NCBI RefSeq assembly: GCF_004684905.1
Contig: NZ_SRJC01000004.1
Coordinates: 1-64,000 of the forward strand
Length of the DNA: 64,000 nt
Reading direction: 5' to 3'
Source of the DNA: Halobacillus salinus
Lineage (GTDB): Bacteria > Bacillota > Bacilli > Bacillales > Halobacillaceae
Shown: piece after piece, positions 43,381-52,278 of the stretch
How the letters are laid out: every line of letters starts with the position of its first letter
How positions within the stretch are numbered: position 1 is the first letter of the stretch
Notes under the pieces: generated by a model
Databases searched by the model: none
The model's input: only the letters and a program-made list of their open reading frames with translations
What the model was told of the DNA's origin: nothing
Made by a program: the position numbers and the translations under genes

Positions 43381-44613
43381 ATGAGATTACTAAGCTTATT
43401 AGGTTTATTGACCATCATGTTATTATCCGCCTGTTCCTCACAGAACAGTAGCCAGGAGTTTTCGACCGTGACAGAACAGAAGTGGTCGGAAGTGGAAGCG
43501 GATGCAGAAGATACAACGGTACGTATGTTTATGTGGGGCGGAGATGAAGGGATCAACCAGTACATCGACGATTGGGTCACCCCTAATCTTAAGGAGAAGC
43601 ACAACGTCACGTTAGAACGCATTCCGATGGACACAGGGGAGATCTTACAAAAGCTTCAGACAGAAAAACAGGCCGGCAAACAAGATGGGACCATCGACAT
43701 CATTTGGATCAATGGAGAAAACTTCAAAAATGCCAAGGAAAACAAGCTGCTCGCAGGTTCCTTCACTAGCAACCTCCCGAACTTCAACGAATTCTATCAA
43801 ACGGATGATCCAGCCTTCCAAACGGATTTCGGTACGCCCGTTGAAGGAATGGAAGCTCCATGGGGTAAGGTGCAGTTCGTTTTCCATTACGAATCTGAAA
43901 AAATCGAAACGCCACCTGCTTCGTTTGAAGAGTTAAAAGGATGGGTTCAAGAAAACCCAGGTAAGTTTACGTATCCGAATGCGGACGACTTTACAGGCAA
44001 CGCCTTTCTCCGCCACATCCTTTATGCAAGTGCCGATACACCTTCTGACATCTATGACTCTCCCTTAGACGAAGGGTCTATTTCAGAAACGGCAGAGGAG
44101 ACTTGGAACTATTTGAATGAAATGGAACCTGAATTATGGCGCTCCGGTGAGCACTACCCGAATACGTTAACCGAGCTAGATCGCTTATACAGCCAAGGCG
44201 AAGTGTGGATGACGATGGGGTATAACGAAGCTCGGGCTGAATCGCTTATCAACGATGGTGTCTTCCCAGAAACGACTCGTTCTTTTGTCATGGAGCCAGG
44301 ATCGATAGGGAATACTCATTTTCTATCCATACCCTTCAACAGCACGAATCCGGCAGGGGCGTTGACAGCCATCAACTTTATGTTGTCTCCAGAAGCTCAG
44401 TTGGCTAAGCTGAAGCCGAACTATTGGGGTGAGAATACACCAATCAGTATCGATAAATTACCAAAAGAAATGAAAGAAGAATTCCAATCCGTCGACAGAG
44501 GTCAGAGCGTGTTATCTCAACAGAAACTTGAAGACAGTTTTCTGCCGGAGTCGGAAGCTGCCTATGTAGATTGGATGAAAGAGCAGTGGTTTGATGAAGT
44601 GGTTCAAAACTAA
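43381..44613 (+). CDS. ABC transporter substrate-binding lipoprotein, YnjB-like
   Basis: 410 residues. Lipoprotein signal with lipobox LLSAC near 15-19, then a periplasmic-binding-protein fold (MWGGDEGINQYIDDWVTP, IDIIWINGENFK). It resembles E. coli YnjB, a relative of thiamine-binding ThiB. GGAGGGG lies 4-5 nt before the ATG at 43381. It begins a five-gene overlapping operon with two permeases, an ATPase and a TVP38 protein. The substrate is not known. Confidence 0.85.
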   Translation: MRLLSLLGLLTIMLLSACSSQNSSQEFSTVTEQKWSEVEADAEDTTVRMFMWGGDEGINQYIDDWVTPNLKEKHNVTLERIPMDTGEILQKLQTEKQAGKQDGTIDIIWINGENFKNAKENKLLAGSFTSNLPNFNEFYQTDDPAFQTDFGTPVEGMEAPWGKVQFVFHYESEKIETPPASFEELKGWVQENPGKFTYPNADDFTGNAFLRHILYASADTPSDIYDSPLDEGSISETAEETWNYLNEMEPELWRSGEHYPNTLTELDRLYSQGEVWMTMGYNEARAESLINDGVFPETTRSFVMEPGSIGNTHFLSIPFNSTNPAGALTAINFMLSPEAQLAKLKPNYWGENTPISIDKLPKEMKEEFQSVDRGQSVLSQQKLEDSFLPESEAAYVDWMKEQWFDEVVQN

Positions 44614-45454
44614 AACAATTTATTTATTCATACCGAGCTTCCTATTCTTGCTTCTCCCCTTATATGGGTTAGGAGCAGCGATCGCACAGAGCTTAAGCGA
44701 CGGGAACGCCTTTACATTGATATATTACAAGGAACTCCTGCAATCCGATCGTTTTCTTACATCGGTTGGGTTCAGCTTGTACATCGCTCTCGTGTCATCC
44801 TTGCTGTCTTTATTAATCGGTCTATGGGTTACAAGAACGTGCTATCCCTTGCTTGAGAAGTATACGCCACGACTCATTGTTTGGCTTCCGATGCTTTTCC
44901 CTCATTTTGTCTGGGGGTATATGGTGATCCTGCTTTTATCTGAGACAGGCGTCCTATCCCAAGTACTGCAGATGACAGGGTTATTGGCAGAGAGCAGTGA
45001 TTTTCCCGTGTGGACCAGAGATCCTAACGGAATCGGCATCATTCTCACCTACGTGTGGAAAGAAGTGCCTTTCGTGATTCTCATGCTTTTACCAGTCTAT
45101 TCGTCTATCAAGCCACAATATTATGATTTGGTTCAGACACTAGGCGGCAATGGATGGGATAGGTTTCGGACAGTGGAATGGCCGAACATCCTCCCTGTAA
45201 TCACCGAGTCCTTTTTAATCATCTTCGCTTTTACGATATCCGCCTATGAAGTACCTGCTTTATTAGGGACTACATTTCCGGAGATGCTCTCTGTGTTGAG
45301 TTATGAGTGGTTTTACGGGAGTACTTGGGAAGAGCGCCCGCTTGCTTTTGCAGCGATGTCAGCATTAAGTATATTTTTACTTATCATGACTCTGGCTGCC
45401 TATCTCTTCCTGAATCGTAAGCGCTGGAGAGCGATGAGGGGGAGGATATCATGA
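44594..45454 (+). CDS. ABC transporter permease, first of a split pair (YnjC N-half-like)
   Basis: 286 residues, six membrane segments, with the permease EAA-type loop QTLGGNGWDRFRTVEWPNILP near 177-197. It overlaps the binding protein gene by 20 nt and the next permease gene by 4 nt (ATGA). In E. coli the two permease halves are one protein, YnjC; here they are two genes. Confidence 0.88.
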   Translation: MKWFKTKTIYLFIPSFLFLLLPLYGLGAAIAQSLSDGNAFTLIYYKELLQSDRFLTSVGFSLYIALVSSLLSLLIGLWVTRTCYPLLEKYTPRLIVWLPMLFPHFVWGYMVILLLSETGVLSQVLQMTGLLAESSDFPVWTRDPNGIGIILTYVWKEVPFVILMLLPVYSSIKPQYYDLVQTLGGNGWDRFRTVEWPNILPVITESFLIIFAFTISAYEVPALLGTTFPEMLSVLSYEWFYGSTWEERPLAFAAMSALSIFLLIMTLAAYLFLNRKRWRAMRGRIS

Positions 45455-46251
45455 GACATTATAAAATAAGGTTCTACGTGCTAGCCTCTTTCCTATTTCT
45501 ATTCCCTGCGCTACTGCTCGTCTTACAAAGCTTATCTAAGACGTGGCGGTTCCAGAGGGGGGAAGGAATACGATTTCAACTAGATAGTTTCCAAGTTCTA
45601 TTATCCGACCCGAATTTGTGGTCAGCTACAGGTTGGTCTATCACCATCGGCTTATTGGTCTTATTGATCAACCTGGTCGTAGGCATCACAACAGGAAAAG
45701 CATTAACTTCTCTTTCATTTAGAGGAAAGTCTTTTATTGAAGCAGTAATGTTGGCTCCGATTCTAGTACCTGTTTTAGCCATCGCAATAGGGCTCCATTT
45801 GTTCATGATACGAATTGGACTAGCCGATACGGCTCTGGGTGTGGTCCTGATCCACCTTGTTCCGACGGTTCCTTACAGCATCAAGATTTTCCAAAATGCC
45901 TATCAACAGCTAGGTCGTTCTATGCTCGACCAACCGGTCATTCTCGGTTCGAATCCTTGGCATCAGCTTGTCACAATTGAACTTCCACTTATGAAGCCTG
46001 CGATTCGAAGTGTGACCTTCTTAACTATTGTGATCAGTTTGAGCCAGTACGCCATAACATCGATTGTTGGCGGAGGTACCATCATTACGTTGCCGATGGT
46101 CTTTTTCCCTTTCCTTGATACGGCCAACGCTTCAATTATGGCAGCCTTCTCGGTGTGGTTTGCTATGATTCCATTTTTCTTATACATGATTGTGGAAGCC
46201 TTATTATGGCTGCTCCCCTACTCCAAGAAGATGAGGAGGACAACTACATGA
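45451..46251 (+). CDS. ABC transporter permease, second of the pair
   Basis: 266 residues, six membrane segments, with the loop VILGSNPWHQLVTIELPLMKP near 165-185 that contacts the ATPase. ATGA overlaps join it to the genes on both sides. Confidence 0.88.
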   Translation: MRHYKIRFYVLASFLFLFPALLLVLQSLSKTWRFQRGEGIRFQLDSFQVLLSDPNLWSATGWSITIGLLVLLINLVVGITTGKALTSLSFRGKSFIEAVMLAPILVPVLAIAIGLHLFMIRIGLADTALGVVLIHLVPTVPYSIKIFQNAYQQLGRSMLDQPVILGSNPWHQLVTIELPLMKPAIRSVTFLTIVISLSQYAITSIVGGGTIITLPMVFFPFLDTANASIMAAFSVWFAMIPFFLYMIVEALLWLLPYSKKMRRTTT

Positions 46252-47207
46252 CAAATACCTTAGAAATCAAGCAGCTATCGAAACAATTCCAACGAAACAA
46301 CATTTTGAATGATATCTCCTTCTCTCTTCACAAAGGGGAAGTATTAAGCATTGTTGGACCATCCGGAAGTGGCAAGACAACCCTTCTCCGAATCCTAGCA
46401 GGTCTCGAGCCTCCGACTGGTGGTTCGATTGTTCTTTCCGGAAAAGATATTACGAGTCAGAAAGCGAATAAGCGTAACATCAGCCTTGTCTTTCAACAGC
46501 CGCTGCTCTTTCCGCATATGACGGTGAAGGAGAATATTGAATATGGGGCAAAACTTGTCAAAAAGGCAGATAAGCGCAAGATTCATTCTTTACTAGAAGC
46601 GATTGATTTACTCGAGTACCAGGATTACTACCCCGCTGAAATTTCAGGAGGCCAGCAGCAACGCGTAGCATTAGCACGGGCAATGGCGACAGAACCAGCC
46701 GTCATTTTGTTTGACGAGCCATTCAGCAGTCTCGATCCGAAGCTTCGAAAAGAGTTGCGATTATGGGTACGGTCGTTCCTGGAAGACCGTTCCATCACAT
46801 CTATATTTGTGACGCACGATACGGAAGAAGCCATGTTGATGGGAGATCGGATTGCCTTGTTCCATGATGGAAGGTTCCAACAGATCGATGAGTCCTCTAC
46901 TCTTTATCAAACTCCGGCAAACCCTTTTGTTGCAAACTTCTTGGGAGGGCATATCGTGTTGGACGAAGCAAGGTACATACCACTGCGATTCTGTAGATTG
47001 GAACTCCCCTCGGATGAGTCATTCGAGAAGATCGAAGGCATGATCAAGCACCGTACTTTCCAGCATGGTCAAATGATTGGACACATCCATATCCATTCGT
47101 TGAACCAAAACATATCGATGCCCTTGAGTGAATCCAATACCCAAGAGTCCGTATCCCTTTACCTACCAGGTTCAGAGATTCGATCATTCGGAGGGGATGC
47201 GACGTGA
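46248..47207 (+). CDS. ABC transporter ATP-binding protein, YnjD-like
   Basis: 319 residues. Walker A GPSGSGKTT near 37-45, signature SGGQQQRVALARA near 133-145 and Walker B VILFDEPFSSLD. A C-terminal part after about 240 is divergent and shorter than a TOBE domain. The ATG at 46248 has GAGGAGG 8 nt upstream and overlaps the permease stop. It powers import of the unknown YnjB-type ligand. Confidence 0.9.
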   Translation: MTNTLEIKQLSKQFQRNNILNDISFSLHKGEVLSIVGPSGSGKTTLLRILAGLEPPTGGSIVLSGKDITSQKANKRNISLVFQQPLLFPHMTVKENIEYGAKLVKKADKRKIHSLLEAIDLLEYQDYYPAEISGGQQQRVALARAMATEPAVILFDEPFSSLDPKLRKELRLWVRSFLEDRSITSIFVTHDTEEAMLMGDRIALFHDGRFQQIDESSTLYQTPANPFVANFLGGHIVLDEARYIPLRFCRLELPSDESFEKIEGMIKHRTFQHGQMIGHIHIHSLNQNISMPLSESNTQESVSLYLPGSEIRSFGGDAT

Positions 47208-47848
47208 ACAAGAAAAGCATTTTGAGAGCACTGTTCTTTTTGATCGGCTTTGTTGCCATCGTGTGGTTCGCTCGACGACAATTTGATATCTCTCCTCAAG
47301 GCGTAAGGGAATACATTCTCTCTGTCGGGGTTTGGGGGCCTCTCCTCTTCATGGGAATATACGCTATCGGTCCGATCATCGCCTTTCCCACGTCCGTTCT
47401 TTCTCTCGGTGCCGCGTACGCATATGGTGTATGGCCGGGAATGCTCTATATTATCATCGGGGCGACAGCAGCTGGTATAACAGGTTACATTATGGGACGC
47501 TTCTTCGGAGATTCTGTATTAAAGTTCCAAGAATCCCCGTGGGCTCAGAAAATCTATCCAAGGATGAAAGAACAGGGATTTCTTTACGTCTTTGTCCTAA
47601 GACTCATTCCGCTGGTAGGCTTTGATATTCTCAGTTATCTAGCGGGAATGACGCGGGTAAAGTTAAAATCTTTCATCCCGGCTACTATCTTCGGGATGAT
47701 TCCAGGTACTTTCGCCTACAGCCTAGTTGGGAGCAGCCTTGCAACAGGCGACACTACATTGATCTTCATCGCCTTCAGTGTATTCGCACTTGTCTTAGTG
47801 ATGACGTTCGTATTCCGAAACAAGGTCAGAGCGTGGCTTAAAATTTGA
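47204..47848 (+). CDS. TVP38/TMEM64 (DedA-like) membrane protein
   Basis: 214 residues, about five membrane segments with the SNARE-associated core: GPIIAFPTSVLSLGAAYAYG near 56-75 and the reentrant GATAAGITGYIMGRFFG. The GTG start overlaps the ATPase stop (GTGA), so it belongs to the transporter operon. In E. coli the TVP38 proteins YdjX and YdjZ also lie next to ynjABCD, which suggests a conserved functional link of unknown nature. Confidence 0.88.
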   Translation: MNKKSILRALFFLIGFVAIVWFARRQFDISPQGVREYILSVGVWGPLLFMGIYAIGPIIAFPTSVLSLGAAYAYGVWPGMLYIIIGATAAGITGYIMGRFFGDSVLKFQESPWAQKIYPRMKEQGFLYVFVLRLIPLVGFDILSYLAGMTRVKLKSFIPATIFGMIPGTFAYSLVGSSLATGDTTLIFIAFSVFALVLVMTFVFRNKVRAWLKI

Positions 47849-47860
47849 ATTATCCTTTTT

Positions 47861-47904
47861 ATACAAAGAAGTCACCAGCTTAATCGCCGGTGACTTCTTT
47901 GTAT
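47861..47904. terminator. Bidirectional terminator between the convergent TVP38 and FAD oxidoreductase genes
   Basis: 16-bp perfect inverted repeat ATACAAAGAAGTCACC / GGTGACTTCTTTGTAT. The right arm lies inside the last codons of the oxidoreductase gene. Confidence 0.85.
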
Positions 47905-48977
47905 TTCTTCATGAAATCTGTGTCAATTTTGTTTTTCAATTTCCAAGCCTGATGGCTATGATGGGTGATGGGACCATAGGTGAGAAAACCTTTCTGTTGT
48001 CCTGTAGACAGAATATAGAGGGCTTGGTTCTGTGGTTCATAAGACTGAAGGTCATCTCTCTCCAAATAATTCTTCAGATTCTCCCACAACACTGGTCCTT
48101 GGCGCACGGCATACACTCCGCTCTTAGCCAATTGAGGGTGTTCTTTCATCGTGACACAGTCCCCTGCGCCAAAGATAAAATCGTAGTTTTCAAATTGTAA
48201 TGTATTTCGTACGTAGGCAAAGCCTCTTTCATCACACGAAATTCCAGACGATTCGAATATAGGATCTCCCACTGCTCCGCCAAGCCACAGCACTCCTGTG
48301 TGACGGATCCGGTTCCCCTGGTCCGTCAGGATGTGTTCATCATGTACATCGACTGCCCTTTCCTGCTCCCAAAGCTGGATGCCTTTTTTGGAAAGGAGTG
48401 ACCGTAGTTTACGAGACACTCGCCCAGGGGCGTCTGATAGCACACGGTCTGCACTGATAAGACGTACTTGCCCGGGGATGTTCCGCTTCCTTTTATAAGT
48501 CTGGATAGACATAGCCAGTTCGCATCCTGCTGCTCCGCCCCCTACTAATAGAGGGTGCGAGGTCTCACGCAATTCATTGATTTGATTAATAAATTCATAG
48601 TTTGGTTTGATAGTTTTGGCAACTGAGGATTCAAGCTCAGCTGGTAAACTTCTCGAACCGATATCAAAACTGATGACATCAAAGGGGTAGACAGAGCGGT
48701 CTGTACAAACGAGCTTCTTTTGTTTTTGAAGGAGTTTTCGTGCCATTTTTTTCACAAAGTGGATTCCGGCGGCTTTCGCCAGCTTCTCTACATCCACCCG
48801 TGTATCCTCCATGTCGTACAACCCTTCCGTATAGCCTGAGAACATTCCAGAATAATATTGATAGGCTGAAGGAGTGATCAAGCATACTTCCACATCGGAA
48901 AATTTCTCTTCCGTTAGATTCCTGATCACTTCTAAATGTGCGTGTCCCGCTCCTACCAGTAATAATCGCTTTGACAT
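47880..48977 (-). CDS. NAD(P)/FAD-dependent oxidoreductase (NDH-2-like)
   Basis: 365 residues. FAD motif LLLVGAGHAHLEV at 5-17, second nucleotide motif LLVGGGAAGCELA near 143 and FIFGAGDC near 267. The opening resembles the flavoprotein part fused to SelD in other bacteria and NDH-2-type enzymes; electron donor and acceptor are unknown. A C-terminal membrane-binding stretch is not obvious. GGGAGG lies 7 nt before the ATG at 48977. It is convergent to the ynj-like operon; in other bacteria such an oxidoreductase is often linked to TVP38 genes. Confidence 0.85.
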   Translation of the reverse strand: MSKRLLLVGAGHAHLEVIRNLTEEKFSDVEVCLITPSAYQYYSGMFSGYTEGLYDMEDTRVDVEKLAKAAGIHFVKKMARKLLQKQKKLVCTDRSVYPFDVISFDIGSRSLPAELESSVAKTIKPNYEFINQINELRETSHPLLVGGGAAGCELAMSIQTYKRKRNIPGQVRLISADRVLSDAPGRVSRKLRSLLSKKGIQLWEQERAVDVHDEHILTDQGNRIRHTGVLWLGGAVGDPIFESSGISCDERGFAYVRNTLQFENYDFIFGAGDCVTMKEHPQLAKSGVYAVRQGPVLWENLKNYLERDDLQSYEPQNQALYILSTGQQKGFLTYGPITHHSHQAWKLKNKIDTDFMKKYKEVTGD

Positions 48978-49041
48978 CATCCAACCTCCCTATACAAAAC
49001 GCCCACATGGAAAAGACCATGTGGACGCTGACTTTACAACC

Positions 49042-49359
49042 TTACAGACTTGCTTTTAAGAAATCTTGAACTTCTTCTGGTGTCTTCGCATTGGCACTAT
49101 GCAAGTGAGCGATCTTCTCACCTTGTTTGAAAATCAAGATACTTGGAATGCCCATGACGTCATACTTTTCAGCCGGTTCAGGTAGTTCATCACGATTTAC
49201 GTCATACCAATTGTATTGGTTATATTCCTCAAGAATATCCCCGATAAACATATCCATACGTCGGCAATCCGGGCACCAGTCCGCTTGAAACTTGATGATT
49301 ACAGGTTGTTCACTTTCAATAATTTCATTAAATGCTTCTAATTTATGAATAGATTCCAT
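49042..49359 (-). CDS. Thioredoxin family protein
   Basis: 105 residues. Thioredoxin fold with active site WCPDC at 27-31 in FQADWCPDCRR and the cis-Pro in MGIPSILIF near 71. It probably reduces or oxidises protein thiols in the cytosol. ATG at 49359 with AAAGGAG about 9 nt upstream; a frame 12 residues longer lacks a site. Confidence 0.9.
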   Translation of the reverse strand: MESIHKLEAFNEIIESEQPVIIKFQADWCPDCRRMDMFIGDILEEYNQYNWYDVNRDELPEPAEKYDVMGIPSILIFKQGEKIAHLHSANAKTPEEVQDFLKASL

Positions 49360-49431
49360 GATTACATTCTCCTTTGTTGATTCATCTGATTTCATGATAA
49401 GGGAATGGAGGTTATTTGTCCTATGATGTGC

Positions 49432-50244
49432 TTACTTATATTCCACACGACCGAGCAGCCAAGCCGCTAATAGCCCACCGATAAAAGTAACCAGACTGAT
49501 AACAAGGACAGACGCCCCTGGAATGCCCGGGAATACAACAAAGACAGACCCGATGACTAGTCCGATAATCAGCGCAAATGTGCCTGAGGTATGGTGCTCT
49601 AGGAAGTACTTGACGATTTTACTCATCGAGATAATTCCGAGTAGTACTCCTACTCCGACGACACCGATCACAAGCAGGTTCAGTTCCTCAATTCCCGTTG
49701 TAACCGTCGTGTAGATACCGATCACATATAATATAAAGGAACCACTGATACCTGGTAGAATCATAGCACTACTGGCAATGAAGCCCGAAAAGAACAACAG
49801 CACATAAGTAGAAAGTGTGAAATTCTGAATAGGGTCCGTTTCCGTCGTTTGGAAGAATGCCATTGACCCGACTACAACGACACCGAGTAACAGAATGCCA
49901 TAATGGCTGCCTTTGAAATTATGCTTCATATCCGCTTTTTGTGTAAGGTAAGGCAGCACCCCGATAATCAACCCTAAGAAGAAGAACTGCGTCGGTTCTG
50001 GATATTCTTCAAACAAGAAGTTAATTACATTAGCTAAAAGTAAAATGGCCGTTCCGACACCAAGTCCTAACGGTATCAAGAACTTAAGATGTTTCTGCCA
50101 CTCTTTACTGAACAAGCCGTTGATTGCTTCGATCAGCCGATCATATATTCCAAGGACGACCGCAATGGTTCCACCACTCACGCCAGGGACGATATCGCTT
50201 GCGCCCATCAGCATCCCTCTATAAATATTTTTCCATTCCCACAT
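49432..50244 (-). CDS. DUF368 family membrane protein, PopT-type undecaprenyl phosphate transporter
   Basis: 270 residues with about eight membrane segments. The DUF368 signature GMLMGASDIVPGVSGGTIAV lies near 9-28 and PGISGSFILYVIG near 165. DUF368 proteins (PopT) have been reported as undecaprenyl phosphate translocases that recycle the lipid carrier of wall synthesis. The ATG at 50244 has AAAAGGAG 8 nt upstream. Function is taken from the family. Confidence 0.88.
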   Translation of the reverse strand: MWEWKNIYRGMLMGASDIVPGVSGGTIAVVLGIYDRLIEAINGLFSKEWQKHLKFLIPLGLGVGTAILLLANVINFLFEEYPEPTQFFFLGLIIGVLPYLTQKADMKHNFKGSHYGILLLGVVVVGSMAFFQTTETDPIQNFTLSTYVLLFFSGFIASSAMILPGISGSFILYVIGIYTTVTTGIEELNLLVIGVVGVGVLLGIISMSKIVKYFLEHHTSGTFALIIGLVIGSVFVVFPGIPGASVLVISLVTFIGGLLAAWLLGRVEYK

Positions 50245-50346
50245 AATCTTAGCTCCTTTTCCTTTCAAACATACCTCTCTATTTTAACAAAAATATGTAT
50301 CTACACCGAGGATGATTATTAAAATCTTTTTTACTTTTGGATTGAC

Positions 50347-50386
50347 AAACAAACTCCTGCCGAATAATCGGCAGGAGTTTTTGTTT
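50347..50386 (-). terminator. Terminator downstream of the BCCT gene
   Basis: 13-bp perfect stem AAACTCCTGCCGA / TCGGCAGGAGTTT with a 4-nt loop; T-rich on both sides. It separates the BCCT gene from the DUF368 gene. Confidence 0.75.
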
Positions 50387-50402
50387 ATGAATATAGTGTT
50401 TC

Positions 50403-50523
50403 GTGGTCTGGAAAACACCTCGCTTTCCGTGGGCGAGTGTCGAGCTTCCTCGCTCGCTTTGCTCTCTGCGGGATCTCGACTATCAAGTGCATCCCACTGG
50501 AGTCTCATCGTTTTCCAGACCAC
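50403..50523 (-). repeat. Dispersed palindromic element, copy C (121 bp)
   Basis: 14-bp perfect inverted arms GTGGTCTGGAAAAC and its complement. Read on the minus strand the core has GAGACTCC, GGGATGCA, GAGATCCCGCA and GGAAGCTCGA in the same order as copies A and B. Confidence 0.85.
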
Positions 50524-50617
50524 TTTGCCATAATTTACGCGAACAAAACCATGCACTATTGAATAGAAATCTCTTTAAGTTGTAGCCTGGTATTCTTGGC
50601 CGGAGTTTGTTGAAATG

Positions 50618-52129
50618 TTATGCAGAATTCTTTTCCTGATTCTGATCCCTTTCAATGGCAGCTTTATCTGCCCGTAATGCTTTATAGAGCGAGACGACCA
50701 TCAATATCATGATAAACGAAAACGGGAAAGCGGCGGATATCAGAGCGTTTTGTAAAGCTTGAAGACCACCTGAATACAATAGCACAGCTGCCATAGAGGA
50801 TTGGATAATACCCCACACAAACTTGACCATGGTCGGAGGCGTCAGGGAACCATTCGTAGTCTGCATACCTAGCACGAATGTTGCCGAGTCAGCAGACGTA
50901 ATGAAGAATGTCCCGATCAACGTCATCGCTATGATTGACATTAATAGACCTAACGGATATTGATCGAAAGTACCGAACATTGCTTGTTCCGTCGCAAGAT
51001 CAGCAATGCCAGCTCCGTCCTGCTGTGCCTTGATGGCAGAAGAACCAAAGGTCGAGAACCACAAGAACCCTACAGCGGATGGTACTAATAGTACGCCGGA
51101 CAAGAATTCTCGAATGGTACGCCCTTTTGATACACGAGCAATGAAGATACCGACGAACGGTGACCAAGAAATCCACCAAGCCCAGTAGAATACCGTCCAG
51201 CTATTGATCCACTGTCGGTTCTCTTCACTATTCGGAGCTAATCGGAAGCTCATCGAAGGAAGGTTCTGTAAGTAAGCCCCGATTGTATCGGTAAATATGT
51301 TCATTGTATAAAGAGTTGGGCCGATAATAAACATCAATACGAGCAGTCCTAGAGCTAATATCATGTTCGTATTACTTAAATACTTGATTCCTTTACTAAG
51401 TCCAGTGTAAGCAGAAATCATGAACAGCACCGTCACAATAGCAATGATGATGAGTTGAACACCAAAGTTCTCCGAAATAGGTGTCAAATACGTTAAGCCA
51501 CCATTGATTTGCGAAGCACCGAACCCGAGTGTAGTCGCCACCCCTACAATCGTGGCAAAGACTGCGATGACATCGATGGCTTTACCCAACGGGCCGTCCA
51601 TCTTATCACCGAAAATCGGCTTCAAGGTGGAACTGATCAAGGCAGGCGCTCCGTGTCGGAACTTGAAATAAGCAAGAACCAGAGCCACGATAGCGTAAAT
51701 TCCCCACGCATGAATACCCCAATGAAGATATACGAACTGCATCGCTTCATCAATCGCTTCCGGCGTCCCTGTTTCCGCCGTTGGAGCATTTGTCGCGTAA
51801 AAATAAATAGGCTCAGCCGCTCCCCAGAAAACGAGACCGATTCCCATACCGGCACTAAATAACATCGCAAACCAAGTAGCATAGTTATAATCCGGCTTGT
51901 CCTCCGGCTTACCGAGCTTAATTTTACCGTATGGACTGAAAATCATATAAAGACAAAAAATCACAAATCCAGTTACAATCAATAAATAATACCATCCAAA
52001 ATGAACAGAAATAAACGTTTGTATGGATCCCGTGATTTCCTGCAAGTTCTTAGGTGCAACAGACCCCCACACCACTCCAAACATAGCAATTGCCAACGTA
52101 ACCCAAAATACCGAAGTAACTTTTTTCAT
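50618..52129 (-). CDS. BCCT family betaine/choline transporter, OpuD-like
   Basis: 503 residues, twelve membrane segments. Signatures are GMGIGLVFWGAAEPIYFY near 97-114 and the family tryptophan motif WTVFYWAWWISWSPFVG near 317-333. BCCT members of this type import glycine betaine with sodium for osmoprotection. The ATG at 52129 has GGAAGGAG 6 nt upstream. A sigma-B-type promoter precedes it, as described for B. subtilis opuD. Assignment to OpuD over a choline carrier is by overall resemblance. Confidence 0.92.
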   Translation of the reverse strand: MKKVTSVFWVTLAIAMFGVVWGSVAPKNLQEITGSIQTFISVHFGWYYLLIVTGFVIFCLYMIFSPYGKIKLGKPEDKPDYNYATWFAMLFSAGMGIGLVFWGAAEPIYFYATNAPTAETGTPEAIDEAMQFVYLHWGIHAWGIYAIVALVLAYFKFRHGAPALISSTLKPIFGDKMDGPLGKAIDVIAVFATIVGVATTLGFGASQINGGLTYLTPISENFGVQLIIIAIVTVLFMISAYTGLSKGIKYLSNTNMILALGLLVLMFIIGPTLYTMNIFTDTIGAYLQNLPSMSFRLAPNSEENRQWINSWTVFYWAWWISWSPFVGIFIARVSKGRTIREFLSGVLLVPSAVGFLWFSTFGSSAIKAQQDGAGIADLATEQAMFGTFDQYPLGLLMSIIAMTLIGTFFITSADSATFVLGMQTTNGSLTPPTMVKFVWGIIQSSMAAVLLYSGGLQALQNALISAAFPFSFIMILMVVSLYKALRADKAAIERDQNQEKNSA

Positions 52130-52206
52130 TATCTTCTCCTTCCAAAATGTATTCTTTCTTGTTCGGAGAATCATTCGAAGATCAATCAGGCGAGGTATAG
52201 TAACAA

Positions 52207-52231
52207 GTACCCAAAGTAGGGAAATATAAAC
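52207..52231 (-). promoter_or_regulatory. Sigma-B-type promoter of the BCCT gene
   Basis: Minus strand GTTTAT (52226-52231), 13 bp, GGGTAC (52207-52212), about 80 bp before the start. Ten of twelve consensus positions. Confidence 0.65.
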
Positions 52232-52251
52232 AAAATATGACCTCTTCCTAC

Positions 52252-52278
52252 AAAAAAACCCCTCTTCTTACAGAGGGG
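52252..52278 (-). terminator. Terminator of the DUF2254 gene
   Basis: Minus strand CCCCTCT, GTAAGA loop, AGAGGGG, then seven Ts. The stem includes the last codons and stop of the gene. Confidence 0.9.

Noticed and set aside
43221-43634. Open frame extending the methyltransferase at 42630 upstream by 138 codons
   Set aside because: The strong ribosome site lies before the ATG at 43220, the extra residues show no domain and the region must hold the promoters of two divergent genes.
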